Source: Oscheius onirici (lineage: Eukaryota > Nematoda > Chromadorea > Rhabditida > Rhabditidae). Taken from it: 64,000 bases of DNA. The stretch lies in contig OW051471.1 in the NCBI GenBank assembly GCA_932521025.1, positions 6,634,001 to 6,698,000 on the forward strand, written 5' to 3'. The translations under genes and the position numbers were made by a program. Under the pieces are notes generated by a model. That model was not told the origin of the DNA and searched no databases. It saw only the letters and a program-made list of their open reading frames with translations. The first letter of the stretch is position 1; every line of letters begins with the position of its first letter. Shown one piece after another: positions 21,301-33,200 of this stretch.

Positions 21301-23248
21301 TCATGGCGGTTCTTTTTTTGGTTCCTTATTGGCAGGAAGAGTAACTGAACCTGAAAAAGAGATTATCAAACGTAAAAATGAAGAGACTGACCACTGTTGC
21401 CGAGAACATTGTTAAGCATCTGGTTATAGTTGCTAACTTGGTGCAGTTGTTTTTGCAGTTTGTCACGCTCGATCTTGACTTGGGCGAGTTCCTCGTTCTT
21501 TTCCTTCAAAACCTGATCAAAGTCTTGGCTGGTTCGCGGTTTCACAGACTCCAGCAGTTGTATGCGAATCTCGAGCTCCACGAGTTTTTCTCTCTGATTT
21601 CGAATCGTAACGGCGGCTTCATTTTCCAGTATTTCTTGGCTCTTGAGCTCGGCCTCGATCGTTGCCAGCTTATTTTCGAGAGAAGCCTGTATCTTTTCAA
21701 AGTTTTCGTCGCCGCTACGAATCTGCTCCTCCAAATTTTTGATGGTTTTTTCACGTTCAGCAAGGAGCTCATGTAGACGAAATTTCGAATCGTTTTCTTC
21801 GATTACAGTCTTCTTAGCAGATTGAAGAGATGCGATCGTTTCATCGAGAAATTTGTACATATCCACATTCGATGGTTGCGTTTTTGTGTTCGGAGTTGCA
21901 ATCTGCAATTTGAGAATATGGTGAGCAAGCGATAAAGCATACCTGTTCTTGGCCTGAAATCGAAATACTTGATCGTGTTTTTTTCGGTTTCGGTTCGTAT
22001 TCAGTACCATCATTGTCAGGGATTTCTAAGAACATTCATCATTCCTTACAGAACAAGGCGCCAAATACCAGGTTTAGGAGTAAATGCCTCCGTGGTCAGC
22101 TTAGACACGACAGTAGCCTTTTTGAACGTGTAGACGTGAAATACGGTTTTGTTCTTGTGCCTCTTTTCCTTCTTGTCCATTTTTAAACCTAAAATAATAA
22201 AATTCACAAAAAAACAAGTATCACCATTATTTGAGAGTCCTCCGATAGATTTTGTGCAAATGATTCGGGCAGACTTTTTGATCTTGTTTGCCACGAATTC
22301 AATGAGTTCCCTCTCTGTTTCTTTGTCCATGGGAGCATTGTTCACAAAATAAACGGTAGACTCTTTCAGGTAATCATCGATGTAAGGCGAATAACCCTTG
22401 CCGTACAATACAAACGGAGTCTCAGTTTTTCCAAAGTACTTTAATAGCCTAGAACCATTTGCATGAAGAAAAGATCGCTTACTTTTCAAACTGTGTCGCA
22501 GCTTCTTCTGCAGGAGTCGGTTCAACTACAATTCCATACACTCGCTTGACATTTGAAGCTCCTGCCAAGTACAACGCAGAAAAGTCCGAGTTCGGTCCAA
22601 GGATGGTCACAACGTCTTGATGAAAGAGGACATCGAGAAGAAATCGAAGAGGATATGCGATTTTCTCAATGTTTTCTTTGGACAAACTGCAATTGTTGAG
22701 AAAGGAAAGGAAACAAATTGTACCTGAAGATAGTTCCGCAGATAAGTTCTGTGAGAGCTGGATCGCAAGGGCCTTTGCGCCACATATTCACATTATTTCT
22801 GGTAGAACTTGGTGTTCCAGCAGGCGACTCGATGCGTGCCGGTGCTGACATCATCTCACAGGCACTGTTAAAGGCTTTGACGACCATCTCGAATTGATTG
22901 CGTCCGTTAGGAACAGACAGGAAATCTTCGTTTGTGAACGGTGCCATCGATATCACTTTTTCGCCTTGCTCGTTTACAGCGCCAAGATGATGAGCAATTA
23001 CAGGCGACTTGGTTATAAGGTACCTAATTATTTATTAAAACAAGTAAAACGTAAACCAACTTGATAATTTTAATCCATTCCGGAGCCGATTCCTTGGCGT
23101 TCACATCCCAGCGAATATTTAGAACTTCTTTAGAGAACGGACTTTTCTACAATACAAGGTAATCTGATGGTGAAAAAATGCGACAAACCAGAGTAACGGG
23201 CAAATTTGTGGGATTCATCGGACAGGAAATCTTTTCCGGATTATCCAT
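21301..23248 (-). CDS. Divergent DOT1-like histone methyltransferase-fold protein with C-terminal coiled coil
   Basis: Nine exons on the minus strand. After an N-terminal region (start MDNPEKISCPMNP) the middle resembles the DOT1 fold: TILGPNSDFSALYLAGA at the place of SAM motif I, VKRVYGIVVEP after it, then VYFVNNAPMDKETERELIEF and KIKKSARIICTKSIGG, which line up with the FVNNFAF...ARIVSSK block of DOT1L. DOT1 enzymes methylate lysine 79 of histone H3. Motif I lacks the glycine-rich DLGSGVG, and NNFAF is NNAPM, so catalysis is doubtful. The C-terminal third, from about DMYKFLDETIASLQ, is a long coiled coil, as in DOT1L, where it binds AF9/AF10-type partners. The last intron (donor after GNSG) gives a short tail ending KEPPKKEPP-like. 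It lies 276 bases downstream of another minus-strand gene. Confidence 0.65.
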
Positions 23249-23524
23249 TGCATAAGACTAAAAGTTTGCAGTTTAACGAAATGAAAGATGTACAGAGGCG
23301 AATTGCGAATATATTTGCATCAATTTTAGCCTTGCGAATACATTCGCAATTCGCATTCGCACCTGATTTTACTATTCGCTCAGCCCTGATACCCACTTCT
23401 CACTCAGCGACTTCATGTTCAAACTCCTCTTTCGATTCTTTCTCCCTTGAAACTATGTAAACAAGAATCAAATAAAGCTTTGCATATCATAAATTTACAT
23501 TAACATATCGTGTTTAAGTGATCT

Positions 23525-24784
23525 CTAAAATGCATAGGAGCTCTTCTTCAGTTCGTTGGCTTCTTTCTGCTTTCTCGTCAAATAGGCGATCGGAGATTCC
23601 AAGACAGGCATTTCGACAATTCTTTTGCTATGTCCATTCGTCTCAGCCAGCACATTTTGACGTTTTCCCTTCTCCTGCACAGCTTTCGGGGTATCGTAGA
23701 TCTCAAAGATTGAAAATTATAAGTAAGAACAAAACGCGAATACCGATTGGAAAGTAGTGACAGTTTGTCCGTACATGACAGGTTCGCCTTGTTTGTCAAC
23801 AACAACAGCCCTAGCTCTCTTCTCGACCACCTTTCCTCGCAGCGACAATCCAGCTTCCAGAGTGACGATATTTTTCTTCTTCTTGCTTTTATCCTTCTTC
23901 CTTCGAGAGGTTTCATTGTTGGCCAGCTGGGACTCGAGGATAGCATGAGCCCTGTCTTTCAGTCTCAGCTCGTCGGTGCTTCCCTCGTAGTAAAAGACCA
24001 TTATCTGAAAAGGTATCTGTACCAAAGTAGAAGAAAACTGAACTTACGATGGAAAGGATGAACATGAGAGCGTGAAGAAGAATACTGACGATTCCGAGAT
24101 AGCCAATTTCGAAGGTCGACTTCAGAGGCCACTGCCAAATGCACAGATCTTTTTCGTCCCAGCAATCCATCTTGAACTGTTCTTTGCGGATGTTCTCCCA
24201 AACGATGAAGACGGAGAAGATGACAGTGCTGATATGGCCACTGATCAGAAGGATACGGAAGCAGGTGTTCGGGTTGCAGACAATGATCGAGATGACAATT
24301 GTAAGAACGACCTGAATTGGGTAAGTATTAAGAGGATTGAAGGAAAGAACCTCTATAACTGCCTGAAGAAGAAAGTAGAACCAGTGGTTTGGAGCGTCTT
24401 CCATCACATAGAGGCAGACGACCACAGTGAAAACACTCAAGGCGAGACAGAGTTGCAGAACCAGATTCAATATCTGAAGACCTTCGAGAGTTGCCTGACG
24501 TCGTTTGGCCCGTTCCTTGACTACCTTCAGCTCCTTCTTCAGCTCGTTTCGGTGAGAGTTCTTGTTGGTAGGAACACGACGGCGTTTGACACTGAAAAAT
24601 TGAAAGTAAGATAGTTGAAAGAAGAGAATTATTACCCAATAGATCTGGTCGAAGAACGAGGACCAGACTTTCGACTCTTCGATCCGCGGGAACTCGAACG
24701 ACGACGACGTCTCGACGACCTCTTTCCGTCGGTGGAACTCCTTCCGCTGCGACGTTTCGAACTTCCGGTCTCCCTCTCTTTCAT
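23525..24784 (-). CDS. Multi-pass membrane protein with Arg/Ser-rich N-terminus
   Basis: Exons on the minus strand join in frame from ATG 24784 to TAG 23525. The first about 75 residues are extremely basic and serine-rich (RSSRRRRRSSSRGSKSRKSG), then a charged helix (ELKKELKVVKERAKRR), about four hydrophobic segments (for example LQLCLALSVFTVVVCLYVM, VVLTIVISIIV and HALMFILSIV), and a lysine-rich cytosolic tail. I do not recognise the family. Four-pass topology with a short Cys-containing loop (MDCWDEKDLCIW) between passes 3 and 4 is visible. It is upstream of, and on the same strand as, the DOT1-like gene, with 276 bases between coding regions, so cotranscription is possible. Confidence 0.65.
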
Positions 24785-25209
24785 TGAACCCGAAGCCTGA
24801 AAACAGATCTAGAAGAGTAGAAGGTGGAACGTATCATGTTCAAAGGAGATAGCGACTTCAAGTGACTCTTTCAAAGCAATAACGCTTGTCAGAACTTGTC
24901 AACATTATCCATAATTGTAAAAGCTTGTTTAAAAACAAGCTCTTTAAATAAAACTTTCCAAATCGAGAAAGCGATAAAATAATTGGAACTGGATGTTCTA
25001 TAGTATCCGGATTATGATATGCTAAACTGACTACCTTGCAAGTTGTTAGTCATCAATCGCTCTGCCAAAGTTCACAAATGCGGCACATGTTTGTGTTCGC
25101 CCTTTTGTTTAGCTCAATTTGGCATCCATTGTATCCAGTCTGTAGACTCACCTGTTCAATTCTTTAGCGCCCCTTCCCACTTGATTTTGCCCCACATTTG
25201 CACGGCGTC
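24785..25209. other. Divergent intergenic spacer
   Basis: About 425 bases between the minus-strand membrane protein and the plus-strand ShK gene, presumably a shared promoter region. I see no RNA gene or repeat in it. Confidence 0.5.
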
Positions 25210-26860
25210 ATGCATCCGCTGATCTGCCTTCTCGTGATAAGCGGAGTCTCTTCGACTCTCTTCCAATTTCTCCCTCGGCAAACGACTACCCAACCACCAA
25301 CTCATTTTCTTCAACAGAACGCGACATGTCGTTCACAAACGTTCACGGGTAAGTTTATTACGGGAAAATTTGGGGTGGGATCGGGAGAACTGGAAGTGCT
25401 GCACCCAATGGACCCTCTCTGTAAATCTGGCGGATGGATGTCGTCAGTTGTTTCTTCCATTTGGTCCTGCGTTTATCATAATTCTTTTTCGAAAACCCCT
25501 CTTACCGTCTATTCTGGAACCACGTCTTTATCTGCGTCTCGGTCAATCCGAGAGTCTTTGAGAGTTGGACACGTTTCTTGACAGACAAATACTTGTCTTC
25601 CTAGGCAAAAAGATTTGATTCCGAGAACATCTTTCTACCTGAAACTCCATCTCAAGACGTTCCAGCTGCCGAGCAGAATAAGCTTGACGTGGTTTGCGAT
25701 CGGAAACTGGCTTCCGAGCCTTGCGGTAGTCATGCTTTCGTCCTAAAGTTTTGTAATTTGCACAATAAAATAGAACTTGCCTCCCACACCGAGTAGCATT
25801 TGTAGTTCCATTAGCGTGGGTGTTTTCAGCTCATTAGCAATAGCAAGTAGTGCCAGTTGACCTCCTGGAAGTCCGCCAATACACGGCCACTCAACATTTC
25901 CTTCAAAAATCTCTTAATACTACGTCGTTTGAACTCACCATTTGAACATTGTGCCTTCTCGTTATCTTTTTCCTGAGATGCACACTGTTGACTCTCCAGT
26001 AGTCGACTGAGAAGATCGTCTGTTATTCGAGGCGTTTTGTCGAGAAGAGAGGCAATGCTGAAAGCCATCGTGACAAGTAATAAGGCGGCCCTGTATCAGT
26101 CTTTCCTACCGTGGGAAGGCCTCCCATCAACATTCCCTTCTCGACCATTAATTGCTAGACAAATAACCAGTCTTTATCCCATGCAGGTAATGTCGGTATC
26201 AGGTAGCTGTTCCCACGTTCCCCGGCTCTCGAAATCTCAAGTTATGAAACGGAGGGGACAAAGAAATTCAGACTGCTTCGAAGGAACGTGTGCCTCTGGC
26301 TATGCTTGTCTCAACGACAACAGATGTTGCCCCAACCAAGACATCGATAGACCCCGTAAGAGTTCAGTGAGCCTTTATAATTGACTTGAAGCTTCTCCGG
26401 AATGTGAGGACAAAACTCCCTTCTGTGCCACTCTAAGCTGTGCTGAAGCTCCAGAATTCGCTCAAGCTTACTGTGCCAGCACTTGTCACCTTTGTGACAG
26501 TGGCGCTACACTTGCTCCACGTAATTAGACTATTGTTCTCTCCAAATTACCCATGTTCTTAGGCTATAGATGCGTGGACATTCTGGACGATTGCAAGAAT
26601 CGCACCAACTCGGGAATGTGTAATGTTGGTCCCTTCATGGATATGATGGCAGTCTATTGCCCTCTTTCATGTGACATGTGTACCTATTCCAACCCAGCTA
26701 CTTCTTGCGGTAACCTCATTGCCAGGTAAACCCTTTTTTAAACAATAAGTATCACTTTTTCAGATGTGACAAACTCGGTCAAAAATTTTGTACATCGGAC
26801 ACAACCTCGGCTTTCCAGCTAAGAGCCGGATGCGGACAGTACTGCAACCAATGTAATTGA
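25210..26860 (+). CDS. Secreted protein with ShK-type (SXC) Cys-rich repeats
   Basis: Exon 1 (25210-25348) encodes a signal peptide ([20 protein letters not shown]) and short Thr-rich segment. It ends in phase 1 and joins in frame to an exon starting at 26242, giving a Cys-rich unit ([20 protein letters not shown]) and then three six-cysteine units of ShK type (starting [18 protein letters not shown] and [10 protein letters not shown]; each ends in a CxxCxxC-like pattern such as CASTCHLC). ShK domains are abundant in nematode secreted proteins; several block potassium channels, others sit in the cuticle or on proteases. The 893-nt intron encloses the whole homeobox gene on the other strand. 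The exon 1 link rests on frame and splice sites only; an alternative is that the Cys-rich exons start locally. The stop is 23 bases from the stop of the convergent receptor gene. Confidence 0.7.
25358..26068 (-). CDS. Homeobox transcription factor, NK/BarH-like, with EH1 motif
   Basis: Five small exons encode about 165 residues. The N-terminus [10 protein letters not shown] is a textbook engrailed-homology-1 motif for Groucho binding, so this is likely a repressor. The homeodomain starts around [20 protein letters not shown], continues [19 protein letters not shown] and ends [14 protein letters not shown], with glutamine at position 50. The YLS insert and [18 protein letters not shown] helix 3 favour the NK-like/BarH-related class; I cannot name the orthologue. 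The intron at 25743-25780 starts with GC, not GT. The stop overlaps its own AATAAA (TAATAAA at 25354-25360), so the transcript must end within exon 1 of the overlapping ShK gene. The entire gene lies inside that gene's intron. Confidence 0.88.
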
Positions 26861-26883
26861 GAATAAAAAGTAGAGTTCTGTTT

Positions 26884-28256
26884 TTATTGTCTAATGTATT
26901 TCAAAGGAGGCGGACCATTGAACACTCGTCTCAATTCGTTGAAATGCGCCTCGGTGTTCATGGAGAAGCCTTTTGGAGTTGTTGCCTTCTTTTTGTCCAT
27001 CTTGTTCAGTCGATACATAACCATCAAAGGTAGGACCATTCCATAAATGAACGGCTGGAAGACGTATTTGAAAGAAACGGGATAGGATACCTGACTGCAA
27101 ACTTCGGTCCAAATGAATCTCTTCAAATAGTCTTCGGGATAGAACTGAAACAGCTTACGTATGACAGAGACTAACAACGCTTTACCCAAGGATACATGGC
27201 CAAAAGAACGACGACAAGTAAGTTGAGGAAAAAGTGAAGAATGAAGCAGGGAAAGATTAAAATTATGAGTTGTTTGTTCTCGTAGACCTTTGAAAGTGCT
27301 AGAGAAACGTGTATGGGAAATACCTGGTACTTCTTCCCCAAGACCCCGGCGACATCACTGATGGCTCTTCGTTTGAGCATGTAATTCCAAAGATACGTAA
27401 CGGCGAAAATAACTCCGGTGGAGAATTCAATTACCATTTCCACGTAGAGAGACATCTAAACAAACGATCGATTTCCACTTTACGTACGAGACAATAACTC
27501 TTTCCAAATGAGTTATTTCCTCGAGGGTCTCGATAACAGAAATTGACTCACTTGAAACAGATAAACGTTGCCGGGAAAAATGACATCGTAAGTGGCAGTC
27601 AGAGTCGAGAAATCCAATCCGGGAAGCATTAGACCGTATTTACAGCCAGCTGCTAACAGTATCTGAACAAACTGTGTCAATTTGAAAAGTGAATGAACGG
27701 ACGGATAAAATTCCTAAAATGATTCCGAAAGTGTTGCTGGTGCACTGTTCGTAGGTTCCAGGCTGAAAAGTACAGTATGAGTGCAAACTTCGTCAGAAAC
27801 CTTGAGAGTTGCCCAGGCTCGTTCCAGAGCAAAGGCAAGCATACTGGTCTCCTGTGCCACTATGGCCAAAATTGTAATCATTTTGGTCCCCATACAGAAT
27901 CCGATGGTCAGCAGACGATCACATGGGTTAGACACAGGTCGCGAGAGTCTGTGGGAATGTGAAACAAGTGTCAGGTGAACTACCTCACGAAATCGAAACA
28001 GAAAACACAAATGTTCATGGCGGAAATTGAGAAAACCCAGAAGATATGTAGGGAATAAAGAAGTTTAGCATTAGGGTGAGCCACCCATTTAATACCCTGA
28101 ACCTTTTTGTATTTAGAACAAAAGACGATAAACCTTTTTGAAGAGTAAGAATAGTACAGAGCAGGCAGCACACAGTGACAGGAAACTTTTAGCCAGAAGA
28201 ATACTTTTTGCTGCCGGAGACTCGGCAATTGTTTTAACTTGATCACAAGGGAGCAT
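26884..28256 (-). CDS. Nematode serpentine chemoreceptor-like GPCR
   Basis: Exons from ATG 28256 to TAA 26884 join into a protein with about seven hydrophobic segments: KSFLSLCAACSVLFLLF, LLYSLHIFWVFSISAMNICV, MITILAIVAQETSMLAFALE followed by ERAWAT at the end of helix 3, GIILGILSILLAAG, a fifth near MVIEFSTGVIFAVTYLW, LIILIFPCFILHFFLNLLVV and a last near FQPFIYGMVLPLMVMY. The ER-A motif after helix 3 and overall layout resemble the Sra superfamily of worm chemoreceptors; the exact subfamily is not certain. Family members sense odorants in chemosensory cilia. One intron (around 27277-27312, 36 nt) is in frame and stop-free. Its 3' end runs into the 3' end of the ShK gene. Confidence 0.72.
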
Positions 28257-28546
28257 CTGAAAGTAGTTTGAATGAGTAGAAAACAGAGAGAGACTGATTG
28301 GACATGTGAAGTCCGTGTGAGTGGATACCCGACAATGCGGTATAAGTCATTTGGCGCCGATTTTAATGTGATTGTTTAGAGGAAAAGTGGTCAAAACAGT
28401 CCGTTTTGAAGATTGAGAGGCGTAATGGCTGGCATCTTGTCAGTCGTTAGTTACGGAGGAAATTCTATTACTCTCGGAATACTATAAACAGGATGGTCTG
28501 AGAGGAAACATAGCTAATCAAATCGGGTGTCTGTGATCAACAATAT

Positions 28547-29147
28547 ATGGTAATCGAGTCAGTTTTCAATGACACCTTCTCAAAGCCACCAAGGAACAAT
28601 ACAGTCTCGGATATCGTGGCATGGTCAGACACAACCGAACTTGTGGAAACAAAGAAGTTATTGTAAGATGATACTTCTTTCATCCGCTTAAATCACAAAG
28701 ATAGAGTTCACACCAACAGATGTAGTTCACTCAGTTTTTGAAGGTTCTCGAATGCACTGGGAAAGAATGGGTTCGATGTGACACCTTTAGATTGGCTCTT
28801 CCTGCAGCTGATAACTTCTGTGTGTGAAGACAATACATTCATGGCTCTCAGTTTCATTATCCCTCAGGTGATTCTGGACGTTTGACTACTGTCAGGACTG
28901 TTAAACCCCTCATACTAATCAGGCATTTTATCATGTAATGGTTCGAAGGAAATTGCCTTCCTTTCTGGAAGAGAGTCTGCAGATCGACAACTGCCGACGC
29001 TTCCTGAGAAATTCTCATCGTGTGCGTCAATCCGCTCGATTGCCTTCTCGTCTCATTTACTCAAATCACAGTCTGCTCGAGTACGTTCTTTCAAATGTCT
29101 GCTGGATCCACAATTCTGGCACAGATTGCTGCTATTCCTATACATGA
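28547..29147 (+). CDS. Unidentified protein gene
   Basis: A three-exon path is in frame with good splice sites: ATG 28547 to about 28662, then about 28743-28866, then 28922-29147. The protein of about 150 residues has a polar start (SVFNDTFSKPPRNNTVSD), a short hydrophobic stretch (DWLFLQLITSV) and an Arg-rich part (CRRFLRNSHRVRQSARLPSR). I recognise no domain. Its last 50 bases overlap, in another frame, the proposed first exon of the downstream receptor, so either its 3' end or that receptor's start is wrong. Confidence 0.4.
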
Positions 29148-30190
29148 AAATGTAAGTTATTAAAATGGGAAATGGGTATTTCCCGATACAACACACGTCA
29201 TTTGGTCTGAGCATAACTATCTGGTTTCAGATCCCAGCGTTCACTTGTGAATTCCTAGCTCTCATTTTCGGAATCCCCATAAACTTTTACCTTATCCTAA
29301 ACTTGTACAGACGAGGCGAAACACGAGCTCTTCCCTCCTACGCCTACTTCATCTTTTTCCGATCTGTGGTCGATGTCTACAACGTCTTTGTCCATCCCGC
29401 TTCAGATTTGGTACTTGAAATATCTTTGTTCTAACATGCTTCAATTCCAGGCGTATTTAATGTTGAACCAGTACACAAACATTCCTGCCACCCTTCTAAT
29501 GATAGCCTATATTTTCGGAGACACACTTGTGCTTCTCTTGGACTTGCTGATGGTCATCCAGTGGAAGAGAAAGACAAAATCGTAAAAATTCTTCAAATAA
29601 CTTAAATTATTCTGTTCAGATCCTCGGAATTGGACAAGTTTCTCATGTTTTCTCTTCCGTGTCTGGCTCTTTTCCTTTTCACAGCAGATATCTTTTCGTT
29701 TTTTCCGTTTTTCCTTTCAACGCCACAACAGAAGGAGACTTTCTCCAGACTAGCTGATCCCATAGCCACCCTCTTTCGACTAACTGTCTTCACCCTTATT
29801 TTCGTTTCGTACTTCTTCTCAATCCGTTCTCCCAATCTGAACTTTTGTACTCCCTACGCCAAACAGTCTCATCGACGTATTGTCAAGTTTTACCAAGCCC
29901 TTTGTCTCGTCTACCTCTGCATTCTCCTCTGCTTCTTCTGCCGCCAGACAGTCTTTTTCTGGGCGACAGGCACACTCGGTATGGGTAACTGCTCCTCAAT
30001 CCTTTGGGCAGTCAGCTATCAGGTAATTGGATCAGAGGATCAGTTGATGATTTTTCAGACTTTCTGGTGTTTAATTTGTCTGGCTCCCATATTTCGTGGG
30101 ATTTTGACATCGTGGGCGTTCCGAGACTTGCTCTCCAAGAACAGAACTTCAATCGAACCGGGAACAACGCTCTTCACTGTCACCAAATGA
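29095..30190 (+). CDS. Seven-pass receptor-like membrane protein
   Basis: Exons starting at ATG 29095 (first exon to 29153) join in frame to about 29231-29410, 29452-29582, 29620-30020 and 30058-30190. The product has seven hydrophobic segments: FLALIFGIPINFYLILNL, SYAYFIFFRSVVDVYNVFV, TLLMIAYIFGDTLVLLLDLL, FLMFSLPCLALFLFTADIFS, TLFRLTVFTLIFVSYFFS, ALCLVYLCILLCFFC and TFWCLICLAPIFRGIL. Size, topology and the short termini fit a nematode serpentine receptor, but no class-defining motif is evident. Its position next to another receptor is typical of worm chemoreceptor clusters, although these two are not close paralogues. The start is uncertain because of overlap with the upstream gene. Confidence 0.65.
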
Positions 30191-30280
30191 ACATTGTTGT
30201 TTTGAAGAAACATTGTCAATAAAACGCGTTTATTGCTCTAATTGATTCTGACAAAATGTAAAATCACAGAATGAAGAAGG

Positions 30281-33200
30281 CTATTGATTTCCCGCACTGT
30301 CACCACTTTGGTTGAAAAGATTCTTGAGTTGGTTGATAGCTTTCTCTTTGTCCTCATTGTCTCTCCTCTTGACCGTTTGTTGATGTTCGTCGTCTTCGAT
30401 TGAGAGCAGCGACGATCGGACGCTCAGAGCCTCAGCTTGGCTGTGAATCGAGTCTTTGTGCATTCCGGCCAGCAGTTCTCCCCTGCAAACAGTTTTTAAA
30501 CAAACATATTTTTAAGAAAGCAACAAAGTTACAAAGGAAAACAAGTTAAGAGGAGTTCGGAAAACGGGCTAGCAGATGCAAACGGCAAACAGGCATACAA
30601 ACTTCTGGCCTACCGTGACCGATTTCGGTACAGAGAACTTGTTCGGTATGATGTACCCGACTTCGGCTTATAAAAGCTAAAAGAGCCGTCTCTTGCTGAA
30701 CAGAGAAAAAATAAGTAGAAACATACCTTCCATTGGAACTAGAATGGCGACTGAGGTTCACAGTAGTGGGAAGATCCAGAAGATTCTCAGTGCTTCCACG
30801 GCGACTAGAGCCCAACCTTGACTCTGTACTGTCTGCCTCTGAAGCCAAATCGTCCTGTTCGTCATCAAAACGAACAGACGGAGCTGAAGAACACGCGTCA
30901 ATCTCCAAGTCGCCTTCTGTCTCGACTGAAATTGGGTCATAGAATTTCTTTGGAAGGAAACCCACTCAGATCCATTCCTGAAAGACTTTCCATGAGCCAT
31001 TTGTGGTCCGAATTGAGCTCATTGTTCATCACCATCGATCTGGAAAAGAAGGTCATTACCCTCAGAAATACGACAGATTTTTTACGCACTTGCTCACCCG
31101 GTTTAGATTAAGCAATTGTTTTGCGAAACTACATTGTTAAGAATTATTTGGGTAGTCAACATTCCTACCTATGAATAACCGTGGGTCTCCTGTAACTATA
31201 CACACTTATTTTCTGGACTAAACAACGTCAACTTACCTTCTTCGCTGCTCGACTATTCCCGGCGGTGCCTGAACGATCGTGGCACTCCGCTCCTTCTCAT
31301 CGAATTGATCCTCGTCTTCATCTTCCTCCTGGAGAGTTGCTTCTTTCCTTCTGTCCACTTTCAGACCAGGGACGTTTGTTCCGAACGCTTTCAACGTCTC
31401 AACCAACAACTTAATCATTGTCCAATCACCGAGATTTATCTGAGAATTTTCCTAATTCTCGGAAAAGTGGAGAAACACTTACGTTCATTGCGTCTCTAAC
31501 ATCGTTGAGGGAGGCAGAGGCCAAAACAAGACCGTTTAGATTCAAGGACTGGAACTTTTTGATGATGGTGTCCAGACTGACGGGAGGAGTTTTGAGTCGT
31601 CGAATCAGAGACACAATCTCTTCGACGGACATTTCGACCAAAGGAGTGCAGACAGAGTTCCAGATCTTCTCATCCGGGAACAGAAATTTGGCATTCGGAG
31701 GCAAGACGATCATGCCGAAGCCGAGATCTTCCACAGGATCTTTCAGACCAATTCTTTTCTCGTGAATCAGTTTGCGAAGATACGGGTCGAGATTGCTGGT
31801 ACAGGGAAGGAACTTTTTGACGTGTCCGACTGTCAACTGTTCCGACGATGGAATGGCAGGCGAGGTGAGGAAGGCCTAGATTCAGTTGAAAAACTATGTT
31901 TGAACTGAAGTACCTCAAAGTTGGTTGCGTTTCTGTCGTACTCCAGTAGAGTATCAATCTTGGGAATCTTTTCTCTCAACTGCAAATAGACCTCGGCCAG
32001 AGTAATGCTGTTGTTTGAGATATCCAAAGCTCTGTCGATAATCCAACAAACTCGAGTTGGCCATTGTTCCAGAAGAGAAACCCAATGTCCGAGAGACAGC
32101 CAAGAGAATTCTATTTCGAAGGCTCGCATCAACCGACCTCAATTTAATCTTTGAAGAAGCTAAACTCATCACTCACCTGATAAAGTGAGTGAGTTGACAA
32201 TCCTTCTGATGGCTCTTGGATTCATGTTTGAGAAGTAGTCGTCGGTGAGAGTCTCTCCGATATTCTTCGAGTTGGCCGCAATGATAGTCGGTTTCCTACT
32301 CCGACCTCCATCGGCATCTCGAAGAGACAAATGCGAGCCGTAGAAGGTCTCTTGCCTTCGGAAACGTTCTTTCCACTCTGCCATCGACTCTCTCTTTTCC
32401 TGCGAAATACTAATGAGCTGTGTGGGAAACATTTCTCACCTTTAGAGTATTATGCAATTGCCTAATGGCCGAATTATGCAAGAAGAAAGGCATGTTGATG
32501 ATGTTTTTGAGGAAGTCGTAGCCAGTCAGTTCCGTTCCAGCCAGAGCAGAGTGCATGTTGTGGTTGATCGCCGAAACAATAATGTGAGGATCGACGGCGA
32601 TGATGGAAATGATTGGTCTGTTTTCCCTCGCAGAAAAGAGGAGTTCAATTGCGTCCAGTGTCTGTACCATTTTATCCTAATATTTTTTTTGGTTTGAATT
32701 AATCTCGGAATATCAAACCTGTTCGCAGTTGTCCAATCCGTCAACTATGACCACAAGACGAGTCTGACTAGAGGTGAAGGCGTCCAATGACTTGACCATT
32801 TCCGTCAGCAGATCAACCTCATTTTGAAGATTTTGCATCAGTCCTTCCAATTTGAGATTGGAGACGTTTCGAGCAGAGCTGTTGACTCTCGCTCGTGGAA
32901 CGTTGTTCCAGCCGAAACGAATCAAAATGAACAGTGGGTAGGCTACCATTGCTAAGAATACAGCCATGAAGGTCAGTCCCAAAGTGAGCCATCTAAAATA
33001 ATCTTTCAATTATTGTTTTTGTCTATCTCACAAAGTGGAAGAACTGTTCCTGTCACTGAAGAACCATAAAGTGAAAAAGAGTTCTCCAGCTATAAGGACG
33101 AGGTCCGCCAGAAGAAAGAGAATGATGATCGGAATTCCGATAACTCTCCTCAAAGCTCCGTTTTGACCGGCTAAAAATGCTTTTTTCTATAGTACTCGAA

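Noticed and set aside
24615-24800. Plus-strand frame rich in Glu/Arg (RELERRRRLDDLF).
   Set aside because: It is the antisense of the Arg/Ser-rich N-terminus of the minus-strand membrane protein.
25370-25581. Plus-strand open frame continuing the ShK gene's first exon.
   Set aside because: It is the antisense of the homeodomain exons; the donor GTAAGT at 25349 ends the real exon.
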